Source: Isoetes taiwanensis
Taxonomy: Eukaryota; Streptophyta; Lycopodiopsida; Isoetales; Isoetaceae
Direction of reading: 5' to 3'
Assembly: GCA_021234155.1 (NCBI GenBank)
Contig: JAJEKV010000137.1
Location: 1,216,225 to 1,280,224, forward strand
Length of the DNA stretch: 64,000 nt
The notes below the pieces were generated by a model that was not told the DNA's origin, ran no database searches, and was given only the letters and a program-made list of their open reading frames with translations. Made by a program: the position numbers and the translations under genes. Positions 1-13,490 of the stretch are shown here, in pieces. Positions within the stretch are counted from its first letter, which is position 1, and each line of letters begins with the position of its first letter.

Positions 1-2700
1 TATCCGTTCAATGCTCTGAATGCATGTTATGCATACATTATGCAGGCCCTTGGTTTGACTTTCACATATTTGGTTTAAGCTATATTGCACACCCCTTTAG
101 AACTGGAGCTCTGCAGCTTTCACGCTGGGGAAATAATCTCATCTCTTTTATGGTAAATCCCCATTTACAATTCCTATTTCTGATAGTGTCTAATAAGATT
201 TTCATGTATATCAAACTCCTTGCTGTTCTCAGATCCTGCATTTTACATAAACCTAGTGCAAAAGATAATATATTCAGCTCATCAACCTCTCATGGACTGC
301 CAATCTCTGTGTTAAATTCAAATCACCACACATGCCCGTTTATGCATCTAACATCCTCCAGCAGACATTCAAGAATTCTCTCCTGATCAATAGCAGTACA
401 CATCCTCTGCATTCTGTTGTTTATGAACTTACAACTGGCTGCTGGTAACTCTCCACATCATGTGTCTATTTACCATGCCAGAAACAGGAAAACTTGTGAA
501 TTGCTTCAAACTCATTATTGCTTTTTTTCTTAACTCTTAGTAAACACCTAATCCAGGAACGCCATGATATATAAACTTAATTGCTATAGTGGGGGTTAAG
601 ACTAGTTTATCGAATGTTATATGTAGGTACTAAAAGTTTGTTCTACCCATTTCTTATTTTAAAGATCAGCTTTGATTTCTTATTTTAAAGACTCAGTCCT
701 TACAGGCACCAAAAACGAATACACTCTGGAACATATGCTTTCTCCAATGGTGCTCTACAGTATGTTAATTGGAAGGATTTTGCTTCCCACCAAACCCACT
801 GCAGGAAACCAATAATTGGTAATCTGTATGACAGATTGAGATCAGAGTGGCATCACAAACAAAGTTTTCGATCGCGATCATCCATGCTACGTTTTATAAT
901 ATTTCCGGTCAGCCAATGCAAAAGACATGGTTTACATCTATCTATGGTTGCCCACCGCCTTCTGTACCTATGTCCAAGAACACCAAGGCTTCCAAGCAGT
1001 AGTCAAAGAGACACAGTCTGTATCACAATGCTCACTAAATTCATACCTTGTAGACTCCAAAAGCAGCAGAAAGTTGTGAGAAACATATGGAAAATTCAGT
1101 TGGACTTATGCACCATTTAATAACTCCTGGCTCTCTACAAGCTTCTGAAGTTGTGTTTTCACATTATTAATTTCCTGACACAACATCGTGAAAACATAAA
1201 ACTGCAGGTCCACATTTCATAGTTCGTTTTCAAAGAAAAGTATTCAATTTCTATCAAGTTTTGCTAAGGATTCTGAGTTTCTATTAGTTTGAACTCTGTA
1301 GTTCATCCCTGATATGGCTGTAAAGATCACCAATATTATTAGAGGAAATATTAGAAATCAGGGCTATTTCACCCAGCCTCAGACTGGTTTCATTAACCAT
1401 GTATGAACTGGTATTTAATCTAAACGGTAGTCAACCTTATTTCAAAGAATGGCATAACCAAAGATGAAATACGAAAAAAAAAGTGACGTGATATTCATAC
1501 CCCCTCCAAGTTTAAATCTAACCCATGTCCAGAATCACCTCGCCGATTTCATACCCGTAATAAATATTTGAAATGAAATTGTTTTCACAAATGTTATTTG
1601 AACTGAGATTTGAATGTGAATCAATACCACGTCTATCTCACTTGAGTTCACTCCTGATTTTGTCAATGTCAGTACGTAGCCTTTCTTGTTTCACGTGTTG
1701 CAATGTTGAATAATGATGTTCCCTGAAAATAATGTTGAAGGAAAAAAGATAAACATAAAAGGAGACCCCAATAAAGTTATGGTAACTTTCAATTCTAACA
1801 TTTTACTTCAGAGAAAACCTGAGAGCTGGTAACTGGGTAGTCTTTAGCTTTGATTAAAGATGTTTTGCATTAGCCTGCTCCAAGAAATTGCAAACCACTT
1901 TTAATTACTCTAAACAGCAACAAAAACTTCTAACTTCAAAGTTTATATTTCCATGCTTATTTACTTTTTCCAACATACCTTTTGGATTTTCCTGTTTGAG
2001 ACAAATGCCCGAGCAACATTTTCCAAACTATCATTTAACACCTCTAGGATCACGGTAGTACCGCCTCTGGCTTGCTTTGCTGTCAAACCTTAGACTTCGA
2101 GTCTTCTAACTCTGCATAAAAGTACTAAACATTACATTCCAGACATAAGGACATTATCGATTCGAAACTGACATACCAATTGAAGTGTATCAACAAGAAA
2201 GCCCCTTCCATTCGATGGCGAAGTAACAAGCCGAGACAAGTGCTGCCTGTAATAAGTCCCATCGACATGCCCTTTCCTTCGCTGAATCAAGGAGGTTGAG
2301 ACTGTGAACAAAAATGCTTTCCCAAGCAAAATAAAAAGTACGTTTAACCAGAAAGTTTATTGATAACGCTTCCGTAATCACTACCTTATAACTGGAACGC
2401 TGTGGATTCAAAAATCGCCAGTAAGGAAAATTTAGAGGAACTATGATGTCGACATGACGTACATATACTTAACAACATGCACTCAATTTAGTGTTGAGAT
2501 CAGATTTCAGCTGTTATTGCAGTGGTGTTACTCACCACTAATATTAAAAAGCATATAAACTGGGTTGTTTGGTGAAAATTCCTCAAATGTTCCTATTTGT
2601 TTCTTTTTTAGGTATGTATGCATCACCAATTGGACATTAAAAGTATATAACCCGTCGCTTGGGTGAAAATTCCCCAAATCGTTCCCTCATTGTTTTTAGG
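1..2700. other. No gene recognised
   Basis: AT-rich sequence with only short chance reading frames; none resembles a protein I know and none shows a convincing exon chain. CAG and CTG triplets look normal here, unlike in the repeats further along. It could be intron or intergenic DNA of a neighbouring gene outside the window. Confidence 0.5.
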
Positions 2701-3003
2701 TAACTTTGTGGTTTACTAAGCTCGTGGTGCTTATAGTAATCGACATACCTCTAAAGAGAGGGTATTTGCGTGCGAACAAATGCGGGGAGAAAGCGCACGT
2801 ATCACAAAGATTTCGATTCATGACTTACGAGGAGCATCGATGTTATACCGCAATAGCCGTCGGAGCAGAGCAGCTTTATCAAGAAGCCCAAGCAGAGTAT
2901 TACCCTATCTCAAGATTTGTGGGAGATCCTCGCTTGTGCCCATTGGATGCACACGGAAGTGGTTCATTCGCCACAAGATACACCGCTTGGACGTTCTCCA
3001 TTC

Positions 3004-5575
3004 AATGGCTCGGCGATCTCAAGAAAATAGGAGGAGCTTGAAACATGACCAGTATATATGGGCTTAAAGGGATCTATTTAGATGCGCAGCGAATTGTCTC
3101 GGATTCAACTGCGATCATGTCATGTGCTCGACCTTCACCCTAACTCACCGATAAGGAATACCGCATAAGCTATAATTTGTAGTTATGGTGCCATTAGGTT
3201 GCAATAGTTTAGCTCTTGAGGATGTCTCTTTTAAATAACAGGAGAGGTTCTAGTAGATCTGATGTGATCTGATTAAAAAATTTTACAAGTATCTTATCAA
3301 AATTTGTTCTCTTACTAACTAGGGTTTCATGGTCAGATGCAAGCATAAGGAGTAGCAGATCTCTTTGGAAATGAAAGAACTTTCTACAGTGGGCTAGAAC
3401 AAAGAATTCAGGGATAAGCACAATGCAAACATCAAGTTCTAGACAAAATGAATTAACTTTATAAGTTCTAAAATGTGAGTAACCTCTACCCAAGTGATGC
3501 AATAACCAAAACCCTAAAGCCTTAAAATGCCCACCCATGTTGATCACTTCCTATGGTTGAGAGTCACGACCATGATGGTTCTAACGTCGTTAAGTCGTGG
3601 CTACTTTTGAAGCTTCTTTATAATAGAGACATTATCCGGCCAAATCTATAATTGCCCTTAAAATCTATAGGTGTCTCGGTGTCTGGGACCACGAGCTGAG
3701 CCATTGCTTCTTTCCTCGGGTCCTCATAACCACAAATTTTGGTGATGGCCTTTGCATATATTTGAGATGTCGGAAGTTGATGTTAGCGCCATATGCACTT
3801 ACCTGCCAGGTTCCCATGTCTAAATGACCCTCCTCCACCCTCCCTCCAACAAGATCGTGATCATCCCCAAGCAAACAACCGTGATAGTGTCCCACAAACT
3901 TAGATAGCACCCCGCCATGATGGCAAATATTGCAGAAGAGGCTTAGGAGCCACAATGTGATGCTACCGCAATTCTCCCCAAGAAGCGTGAGATAACCTCA
4001 TTGGCGATCTAAATGGATGGTCCTATCTCACATGAAGTTTCATGGTCCTAGGACATTGCTAAGGTAATTCGCCATAGTATTAACATCTTCATTGCCCACG
4101 CGATTGTCAAATCTACATTAGTAAATGTGTGGGATGAGAGATGCTATATCAAGGGCCAGCAGAAGTCAAGGACACCTCATTGTATATCGCTTCATGACCT
4201 CACCTCGGCCGGCAATAGGAATCCCATGAGTTCTCGCAAGTTGGACATTCGGCCACTAGCGGGGTCACCAGACCACTTCATGGCAAGATGCGACATATCC
4301 GTAATCTCATCTAACGCCGTCGTAGGTCACGTGATGTGATGTATAGGGCTGCTACAAACACAAGCGTCCCAAGAAAAAGATAGTTTTCGCTTTTAAGGAT
4401 TAAATTCGTATTAGACCAATCGTTTCGATTTGCTATTCTATTAAGTGCTACTAATGCACTCTTAAATGAGTCTACATCCGCCACTCCCAAATAAGGATCA
4501 GGATTGGTGCATGATTTTCCTGAACTGTAGGAGCTTCCTCCGGCAGTAAAGAACATAATCTCAACTTCATTGCTGCAATTATGGATTTTATCTCCTTATA
4601 AAACTTTTGGAACATGCTGGACACATACCTACTAGATTTGCTGCCATCAAGATTACTCTGTTCAATGAGTGCAATGTGTAAAATGTGGGACATGGGGTAT
4701 AATCGGGTGGGCTAGTAACAGCATTGGGCACCATCACAAGTACCTCATATAAGACTTAACAATATAAACGCTTACCTATGGTTACGAGTGCGTAGAAAGG
4801 CGCTGGTGATCCCTTCACCCCTCTTGCAAACTACGTATTCTAACTTCTATTGCTAATGCCACTCGATGTGGATATCGGATACATATGTCAATCTCTTGGT
4901 GATGACACATAGCAACACGCAAATCTGGGAGGTGTCATGTTACTTGGAGACTTCAATGCATTTAATCCCAAGATAGGCACAACTAATGAAGTTTGACCTT
5001 CGCGTAGGATCTAAGCATAAACGGGCTTTACTAAGCTCCTAAGTGCTAGTTGCTTCAGATGTGCGATTTTTGACTTGGTCATTTGCAAATCTGCCTAGCA
5101 CAATGCATATCCTCCACCAGCTACACTTGTAGGCGTAGGAAACCAGGGCAGCTCCAATGTCACTCTGATTATGTACCGGTAGCCGAAAGCAAAAATCGGC
5201 AGCCTAGTTACCCATTGCTGGCATAGACAATAGAAATAAAGTAGTGAATCCTGACGATTATCAACCACTTTTCCTACATGCGTACTTTTGTTCGGCTCTC
5301 TATGTATGATAAACTGCATGCCTCAGGGATAAAGCTTCGATTATTTACTCACGCGAAAGACTTGTGCCCAGATGCTCAAATAAAACTCTAATAAATCAAT
5401 TGCTTTGAAGATGGCTGCCTTGGAAGTTCTCTTATACCGGTAGTTAGGGCAGATCTACAAAATAGAGGGAGCTTGAAATACCACCTGCATATGGATTGCT
5501 AGTCTAAATTGATGCAGTAAAGAATTGTCTCTTGGAACTCAACCGCATCCTTCATGCCCAACCTTCAATTCCCAA
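3004..5575 (+). repeat. Diverged repeated segment, two copies (3004-3125 and 5445-5575)
   Basis: The stretch around 3010-3120 aligns with the stretch around 5450-5570. Both read GGAGCTTGAAA or GGGAGCTTGAAA, then a variable middle, then GAATTGTCTC followed by a similar CAACTGCGATC / CAACCGCATC tail. Identity by eye is roughly two thirds. The second copy lies about 450 bases after a LINE endonuclease scrap, so both may be pieces of old LINEs. DNA between the copies, apart from that scrap, shows nothing recognisable. Confidence 0.35.
4910..5000 (+). mobile_element. LINE endonuclease scrap
   Basis: One frame reads LGGVMLLGDFNAFNPKIG before a stop. GDFNA preceded by hydrophobic residues is the conserved strand of the AP-type (EEP) endonuclease of non-LTR retrotransposons. 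I see no other endonuclease motif nearby, and no reverse transcriptase follows in frame. It is therefore a decayed fragment and not a functional ORF2. The assignment rests on one motif. Confidence 0.4.
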
Positions 5576-5579
5576 TCTA

Positions 5580-6265
5580 CCTGGGTATGAATGAATCATC
5601 TTCACATTTTGTATAATGAAGTTGCATTCTTTTAGACCCCATCATCGAGAGCCGAGATCGCACTATCCTAACACCGTGAACCTGATTTCTTTTAGTCTCT
5701 ACACTTGGGCACATCTAGATTTACATCTTCATGTTCTTTAAGTTCTTTTACTTTGGTTTTGAGTCGCCAGCCCTTTTGCCACCTTGGAGCTTCTCTCTCT
5801 CAATTTTGAACTCTATGCTATCCTTGATGATTAAAAGTAGTTTGTTGGAGTTGGTATCTAAGGCTCTCTAGGTTCCTCGCTTTTGTAAGTCAATCTTTTG
5901 CTCCAATATCCGAAATAGTTCTTATTATTCTTAGCGACTTGACCTTCCATTCCATCCATCCAAATTAATTAGGGAGGTCTGAGGATTCTCTTTGGTTTCA
6001 TAACTCTGATCCAACTCATGTAAGAAATCATGGTGATCAAGTAAGGAGGCATTAAGCTTTATTTTTCGATTGTGGAGAGAGATCAAATGCCCAAGAGTTG
6101 AGCTCTTGATTTAGTAGGGGGTCTGGAATTATTATTCTTTATGAAATTACAGGTGACCCTCGTTAAGTCACCTGCTAAGATACATGTATCACATGATTAT
6201 TATTCAAATCCATTCCCTACACGTTAGTTAGAAACACGAATCTTAACAAATGCAAACCTGATACA
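5580..6265. other. No gene recognised
   Basis: AT-rich sequence without a recognisable coding or repeat signal. Short frames only. Confidence 0.45.
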
Positions 6266-6269
6266 TCGG

Positions 6270-6613
6270 TATTATAAAGAATCAGCCATTGCTGTCATGC
6301 ATCATTTGTATATTTGTATATTAGGATAAGTCCAGCTTTTATTTCTTCTACATCATGTGATGTCTACAAAAACTATTGTTTATGTTGATGGCCCAAAGCT
6401 TGAAATCATGAGGAAAACACTAGCAATAAACTACCATAAAAAATAACACAAGTACTATAAAGAATCTATCATTGTTGTCATGCATCATTTGTATATTAGA
6501 TAAGTCCAAATTTTATTTCTTCTACATCATAATGATGCTTACAGGGAATCATGTTTGCTTTGATGGCCCAAAGCTTGAAGTTGGGAGGAAAAAAACACTT
6601 AGCAATAAGCCCC
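6270..6613 (+). repeat. Tandem duplication, period about 183 bp
   Basis: Copy one starts at 6270 (TATTATAAAGAATC) and copy two at 6453 (TACTATAAAGAATC). Both carry GTCATGCATCATTTGTATA, TTTTATTTCTTCTACATCAT, GATGGCCCAAAGCTTGAA and AGCAATAA in the same order. The copies differ by scattered substitutions and small indels, so this is an old duplication and not an assembly echo. Frames in it differ between copies, so it is not obviously coding. Confidence 0.8.
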
Positions 6614-6639
6614 TCAAAGTTGTTTGTTCAAGGTATTGT

Positions 6640-7455
6640 TTTTTCACTGCATCTTTTCTCGATAAATAATTTTTCAAACTTTATCTTCTTTATCCATTCC
6701 ATGTCTATGGTATATTCCAAAACTTTTATGCTCAAATAAGGGAGTAGCCATTGTCGCACTCATTCCAAAATATATGAAGATTCATCCATCTCATTTTCTT
6801 TAGCAATTGCCCATCTTGTCAATTATCTTCCCTATATGAATAGAGGGTTGGATAATATTCAGGGTTTAATTTGAGAGACGAGATGACTTTTAGAATAGAC
6901 AGATAGTATTTCACGTCAGCTACTGGGGCCCTCACTTACAATAGGACACCCTAAAAAGTAAACAAAACCCATTATTATAGCACCTTCCTCCTGATGTGGA
7001 GTATCGATAAATGTGGCGAACAGCTTTTAGCGTTTGCTTCACCCCCCACAACTATTCCCCGGAATTCCTAGCCTAACCACATGCATACCCACGCCACCTA
7101 CTTTTGTTCTAAAACCATTGATCTCGCTATCATTCTCATCGCATACCGGTGAAATTTAAGAATCTCTCAAAAATATTTGCTTCCTCCATTTTTTCTCTTG
7201 ACGCCCAGGCGTACACCCACGGATTTTCAACTATCGATCAACTCTAAGGTTTCACGAAGAAGTTCGAGAAAATTTTTGCAAAAGAACCCGAGGATCTTTG
7301 GGCAAAAGCCCAACCCTTATTTCCGCAGGGTAAAATTTTTATACTTTGATGCCAATCCCATCCTAGGAAGATATGCATAATCTCGAGGGCTTAATCATTA
7401 ATAATTTAGGTCAACACAAAGATCCAAAGCGTGATCCCACATGGTTTACTTGCAA
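6640..7455. other. No gene recognised
   Basis: AT-rich DNA leading into the microsatellite. Short open frames near 7177-7380 show no family resemblance. Confidence 0.4.
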
Positions 7456-7457
7456 AC

Positions 7458-7545
7458 TCTCTTTCTCTTTCTCTTTCTCTTTCTCTTTCTCTTTCTCTTT
7501 CTCTTTCTCCTTTCCTCTTTCTCTTTCTCTTTCTCTTTCTTTCCT
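7458..7545 (+). repeat. TTTCTC microsatellite
   Basis: About fourteen units of CTTTCT/TTTCTC, slightly interrupted near 7508-7515. The repeat creates a spurious Phe-Ser alternating reading frame; it should not be annotated as protein. Confidence 0.9.
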
Positions 7546-10500
7546 ATCCCTATTCTATTCGGGGCCTATGTCTTTTATGATATGTAGAACTTCAACCTTG
7601 ACACCGTTTATTTTGTATATAGTACATTTTGATGAGGATGTTTTTAGCATTTGTAATCCATCTGATATTCCCCATGTTCTTGATGAGAATTCCGTTTGAA
7701 CAGTTTTATCAGCCCCAACAATGGCATGTTAGTTTATATTGAGAGTCCCTTCTTGATTTTGGGACACCCTCAAGTCAGTGAAGCTGTAATTGGAAAGGGC
7801 CTATACCAACGTCTAGATTCTATGATGATATATCAATGGGTTGTGATAGATAAGAATGTTTGGAGCCACTGCAATCTTTGATTTTACATCCTCGTTGGTA
7901 AAAGATATTATGTTTTAAAGTTCCTACTTAATCAAGAATCTTAAATCATCCTTAGAATTTAATGCTTGCGCTTTAGTCAACGTTTTAGCCCCGGGCTTGT
8001 GAAAATCCAAATGCAAATTAAAAAGTCAATGCTTTATGTTTTGTCCATATGTTTAATCCACAGCTTTTCGAGGCAGCCCAAATAAAAATTCCAAAAGCTT
8101 GGATCCATCATTTGACATAGTTACAAATAGGGAGGCACTTAGTTACATGCTTGTATGAGCTTAAATTTTGAATTTTGAAAGGCATATAAGACCTCCAAAA
8201 CCAAGATGCATAATTTGATTTTTATTGTCTTTGGGAGATGCAGATAAAGGTCAAGCTTGGAGATTGTAGCTATTGCCTCTAGCCCTCCAAATGCTCCAAA
8301 CAATGACCTATCATAGACCGCACTAGCAAAACCAAATCATGGAGGTTCAAAAGGCAAAAGTAAGAACAAGAAAAGTTTCTTGTTTAAATTTTTTAAAGTC
8401 ACCTTTTGTGGAATTGATTTTCACTTCTTGTGTGTCCTTAAAGACCTTTTTCTTGCATTCACCCCCCAAGGTCAACCTACAACAATTACAAGTTGTATGC
8501 GCATTGATGTAGTTTACTGAAAAATTAAAAGTTATAAGATGTTAATTTCTATAAAACAACCTAAAGCTTGCTCATGAGAACCTACTACCTCCCTGCGGTG
8601 CAACACCAAGATCTTCAAGGCTCTTAAGTATACATGAAGAAACACCAAGTCTACCTGCACGCTGATCAATCATATATGATAATGATCACCAAGTCACATC
8701 TCCCACCAAGTACTAATGCTCTGGATTGTAGCTCCCGTTTCATTGCATGTTCACAAGTTTTCCATAACCTTCCAAATGGAAAATTTTTCTTTAATGTTAG
8801 AACGAGGGTAGCAAAATTGAGAACCAAACAAGTAGTAAGACCATAATATTTGATGGGCGATACCTCAGGACCCGTGTAATGAAATATCAAGATGACAAAC
8901 AATTCAAGTATATATCTGCCCTAGCCTATATGGTTTGTGCATTAGGGACACATGAGATGTAAGTATGCTTATCCAACATGTGATAAAACTATATTACATG
9001 ATTTCGGATATTTGAATAAAGCAACCTCGACTCATAACATACCAGAAGCAGCTACTTCATTTGTATGGTGGCCATCTCCTTCCCTAAATAGGATTCTAGG
9101 ACTTTTGGAATCTTTGGATTTGTAAGGATCCACCGCACAAATTGTCCATCTACCATCCATCTCCTCCGGTTTAAATTCCAAACAATCCCTCTCTCCATAT
9201 TTTCGATCTTCCCATTGCATATGGACTGTAAGTTACTCTCATACCCTTTTCTAACTCTGGTTCCATCTTCCCAAACATCATCTCCCAAGGCAAATCTTCA
9301 TGTCACTTGGAAATTGCAGGGTGGTATAGCCTCATTGATTCATATAAAGCAGATGCGATAATGCATTTCCTTCAGTTCTTCAAAGCTAAATTTTTCCATT
9401 TGATGACGCCGGATCTTTCAGGAGCAAATCCAAGCCTGGTGCTAAGCGGAGTTTCCACTTCCAACTTTTCCGCTTAGATATTGAGCCTTTTCGCGGCTGC
9501 ATTTTTAATCACGTAAAAAGTGGTTTCAGTCACAATGCAAGTTTTGTTTGCAAAGAGGAGCAATCCCTTTTCGCGGGGAGGAAAGAGTTATAGAGTGGTG
9601 GCAGAGCGGATCAAGAAGCAGCCCCTGCTTTGATGACATGCACAAGCCAAAAGCTTCCGCCCTTACCAATGAAAATCCCCATTTTTTGGGACATGCTCCC
9701 AAATATTCCTCTGCTTTCCATCCATGAAGCTGGAAATCGGAGTTCAAATCCACTTCAAAATCCTCCTTGCACGTTTTATAGACTCTGGTGAGATCAGGAG
9801 GGATCATCCATCTTCATGGATGTGTTACAATTCCAGCTCTCGAAATATGGCAAGGCATCAAAGCTTCAGATCAAGAAATATAAAGAAAGCCTTCCCCTTT
9901 TTTGTCCTTCCCCGCTTTTTTTCCACGTGGTGTGAAGGGGAGAATGTTGGGAAGACTAGCCCTGATCCTCAGTCCCGCTTACCTCCATCTTGTGAAGCAA
10001 TGCACCAATGAAAAGGCGAACACCTGGCGGTTTTTAGCTTCACGTAATGCGGATTAACAGACTAAGCCATAGTTGAATCCGATTGCTGGCGGCTTTCTCA
10101 TTAAGCCAAAGCTTGGAGGACATCATGCGGAAGATCGGCTATAGCAATCCGTAGGCCGCTAATCTCCTCATAAAATTTGATGGTTATCAAGAACCATATC
10201 CCCTTTCCGATCAAATCTCTACCAAAATGTGGGAGTTTGATTCCACCTCCAAGAGCCATGGGCATTTTATTGCACTAATTGGCAGGCCCCAAAATGAGCC
10301 ACGATTAATTCTTGGAGCAAAACATCATATTGCCAAGAAGATCATCTATGAAGCCCTGTAACGATGCAATTCGAATTACAATCATAATATTCAAGACTCT
10401 GAATCATTTTCTGGTCTTGGGACTTTGTGATTCAATAAATTCTCGGACTTTGTGGAAATGGAAGGATGGGCCTTGAATGAGTCCATCTTTGTTGGCGGGG

Positions 10501-11400
10501 CGGATTACCAATCCCACCGATTGCTTGGTGAGATCAAGAAAGGGGCCTTTTTTTTTTTAATTTTTATTTATTTTTGTTTTAAGGACGTGTAGCCGCTTTT
10601 ACGAAGTCATCCACGTATAAGCCCTCAAACTTTTGCTGGGAAAAAATATTACAATCAAAACAAAAGAAATTGGAACGCCTTATATATGTTAATATATCAT
10701 TTGTAACAAAACTAACTCTCACATCATGGTATTTAACTTTAAGAAATACATAGCTTCATGCTCACTATGCTATCTTATTGTTCTAAAAATAGAAAGTAAT
10801 TAATTAGAGAAGCATAATAAATGTAGGTTTTGCAATACTTTGAGTGTGTACTTATATTGCATGGATGCTAAGGATTTATAAATATTGAGATTCATGGCTA
10901 ATGCAAATGGTTTTAAAAGACACCATGCAAATATGGAAAAGAGATTGTTGTCATATATATGCAAGTTTTTTTTGTATTTAAATATTAAAGGTCTTAAATA
11001 TTCACCTAAGCCCTACGTAGGTAATTTACCGCGATTGTTCGAAGCTTTTGAAACAATTATTTATACAAAATGAGTTGAGTAAATATCTCATGATAGCCGA
11101 TGCTTTGTTATAAATTATGCGTTTTTGATGGTTTTCATGCAAGTAGGTGCGAAAACCAATGTTAAAATAGAGGTATGAAGATCTTCTAGGGCATGACGAC
11201 CTATAAAGATGCAAGGATCTTTCTAAGCACCTAAAATCTCATCGACAATCTTATATGAAAGGAGTAAGTTTTAAACCTATCGGGAGGGAAGGTTAGAAGC
11301 TATCAAAGCTGAGGGATATGCAACAACAATTGATAAGAAAAAGTCCTATGGTGGGTGTTCTTAGATGGGGGGTCCTAATTTCTTTATATTTATAGAAGTC
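7546..11400. other. Mostly unrecognised sequence
   Basis: No intact gene. On the minus strand, 9032-9288 and 9526-9807 have somewhat protein-like composition (for example WKAEEYLGACPKKWGFSLV near 9.7 kb), but neighbouring stretches do not connect by clear splice sites and I recognise no family. A T-rich run lies at about 10550-10580. The rest is AT-rich. Confidence 0.35.
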
Positions 11401-11415
11401 AATTTAAATTCTATC

Positions 11416-13490
11416 TCAAAAAGAAATTAAAGTTTGATTTGTAGAAGCTACTTGAGATAACAAAGGCATAATCCTTTGAGATAGAGGTAGCAAAAAGAGA
11501 AAAACTTGTTTAACCATAAAGCTCATATTACCTCGGGGTACAAGTCCTAAGGGCTTAAAGTAGCTTGATGTAAAGAGGGAACCACATGTTGCGATCTTTA
11601 AGCCCCATCTAGCTAAATGATTTCTAAAGAGTTGGAGGATCCCCACCAATGGTAGAAATGCAACTCTTTAACCAAGTTCTTAGTGAATAGAGATGGGTTT
11701 TTGCTGAATGTATTGCCCATGGGGTGAGACACGAATACCTCTTATCAACAAGCCACCATGCATACCATCTAAAGTCTGCAATAAGTGTTAGAGTAGCAAC
11801 ACGAGACATGCCACCTATCCTAGCAATATGGACCCATGTTCTCCTCTAGAAAGGAATAAGATCTCCTCCAATGTACACTTGCACTTAGAAAGATCAGCAA
11901 GTTGATGATTCAGGAGCAATTAGAAATAGCCTAGACTAGACATTGAGGGAGAGAGGAAAACTTGGCTACTATGAAAATGATAAATAGACAGGACAATTAA
12001 AGGTGTACTAGGAAGGGGCTTGAAGTCTTTTGTAGCACATCGAGATTTAAATTCATGCCAATGACTAAAATGGCTTTTAGCATGCTTTGAGAACCCACAA
12101 TGTAAAACTTTAATAGTTAGCATGTCCCTTTATATCCAGGGCAAAGTTCAAATTTTAAGTACATCTGCAACAAAAGTATAAACTAGTTAGATGCTACTAA
12201 TCAAAAAAGTGATGAAAGGTTTGATTGGCTTGATGGAAAAGAGGGAGAATGTGTGCTAGGGAATAAAACTCTATGCTTTGGAGGCATACAACTAATCAAT
12301 GAAAGAAGGATTCCATCTTCTTGAGCCATAGTCGTCGCACTCCACCACATAGCTGACTCTTATTGGAAGATAACAAGGTAGAATTAGCTTCTGTGGCAAG
12401 GGCATGCTTGAAAGTCTTTAAAACCAAGGAAGTGGTAGACAAAAATAAGCTGTTGAACCCCATAAGATTGACTAAATGCATTTTGGGGAATCGGGATAGT
12501 CGAATGGGTGCTAACAATTAAAATTTGGAAGCGGATGATATGAGCATTGGCAAAATAGTCCTCCCAATCATGAGGCCTCCGCGTTAGCTCAAAGCGCACA
12601 AAAACGCCTCAAAAAAAAAAGTCCATAATAATCAAAATCCTCAATGTTGGACAATTACTCCACCCTACTGATTAAGGATTCTAGTAGATACCAAAGCAAA
12701 GTTGAAGGGTGATTTAAGCACAACGCATTATCAATCCAAAGCAAATGTAACCTAGGAACACGAGAGCCACCTTTTGAGGATGAAGAAAGTGTTCATGGAG
12801 TCACCATGAAAAATCTAAGAACCGGGTTTGGAATAAGAATAGAATAGAATATAATAGAATAGAGTTTTATTTTTGTCAAAGACCACCGCCTATGGGACCC
12901 AAAAGGAGGGGAAGGATATGGGGAAGTAATATGTACACATATTATCGTAAGTGCCCAGGGCCGAACTGATCCGGCGATCCATGACCTCTTGAAGGTATGA
13001 TCCCAACATCCGCACTGTCAGGTCGCGTGGATCAACATCTCATATATCGCCAGGATGGACCACCTTCGATAAAAGATCCAATGTCATCATATGCGCCTAG
13101 CTCCGAGAAGGGTGGCATTGGCCTTCACGAGTCCCGCGAGAAATTGTTCTCAGGTTGAGTCTTTGCGACCAAACTCCCAACCATAATCGATGGTTCATAA
13201 CACAATGACACATAGAGGAGTTCGTATTCCCAGATACGAGGCATTGTTTAAAGCATCAAACCGTAATGTCGAGCATGCAACTCAACAAATGTCCGAGGGA
13301 CAAGTTAGACATGTTGGTTCGAGGATGCTACAAGAGCATATACACATAAGAGGATAAAGAGAGCAACTTCTGAGAAAGGGCTAAAGACAAATGTACAAGA
13401 ACACATCATACCAATGAAAGTTGCAAGCTTATGGGTTTGAACAATGACATTAGTGGAGAGGAAAGTGCAAGGTCCACAAATACATTGCCA
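11416..13490 (-). repeat. Dispersed repeat family R, copy a (inverted)
   Basis: Read on the minus strand from 13490 down to about 11416, this matches the plus-strand copy at 17410-18975: the segment with GTACAAGAACACATCATACC, the CTTTCTTCATCCTCAAAA block, AGGTTACATTTGCTTTG, GATTTTGATTATTATGG, and later AAAGTTTTGCATTG / AAAGTTTTACATTG. It extends past copy b into a part shared with the 31.4 kb copy (CGTGTCTCACC... GCATTTCTACC...AACTCTTTAGAAATC). Short frames recur between copies but are broken in each. I do not recognise the element type; no LTR, TIR or transposase was seen. Confidence 0.7.
12825..13135. mobile_element. Roughly 300-bp insertion inside R copy a
   Basis: Aligning copy a with copy b, the two run together up to about 13135 and resume at about 12822 (minus-strand reading ATTTTTCATGGTGACTCCATG). 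Copy b has only about 30 bases between these points. The extra DNA ends in an AATAG-rich simple tract at about 12835-12865, like the simple-sequence tail of a short retroposon. No clear A/B box or target duplication was identified, so the SINE idea is weak. Confidence 0.35.

Noticed and set aside
7373-7699. Open frame with Phe-Ser repeats
   Set aside because: Produced by the TTTCTC microsatellite.
12300-12790. OTU-protease-like reading of family R (minus strand; NALCLNHPSTLLWYL, EDFDYYG, YFANAHIIRFQILIVSTHS)
   Set aside because: The order of a Cys-containing helix start, E-D-F and a later strand loosely recalls OTU domains, but the frame differs between R copies and the catalytic His region is not convincing.
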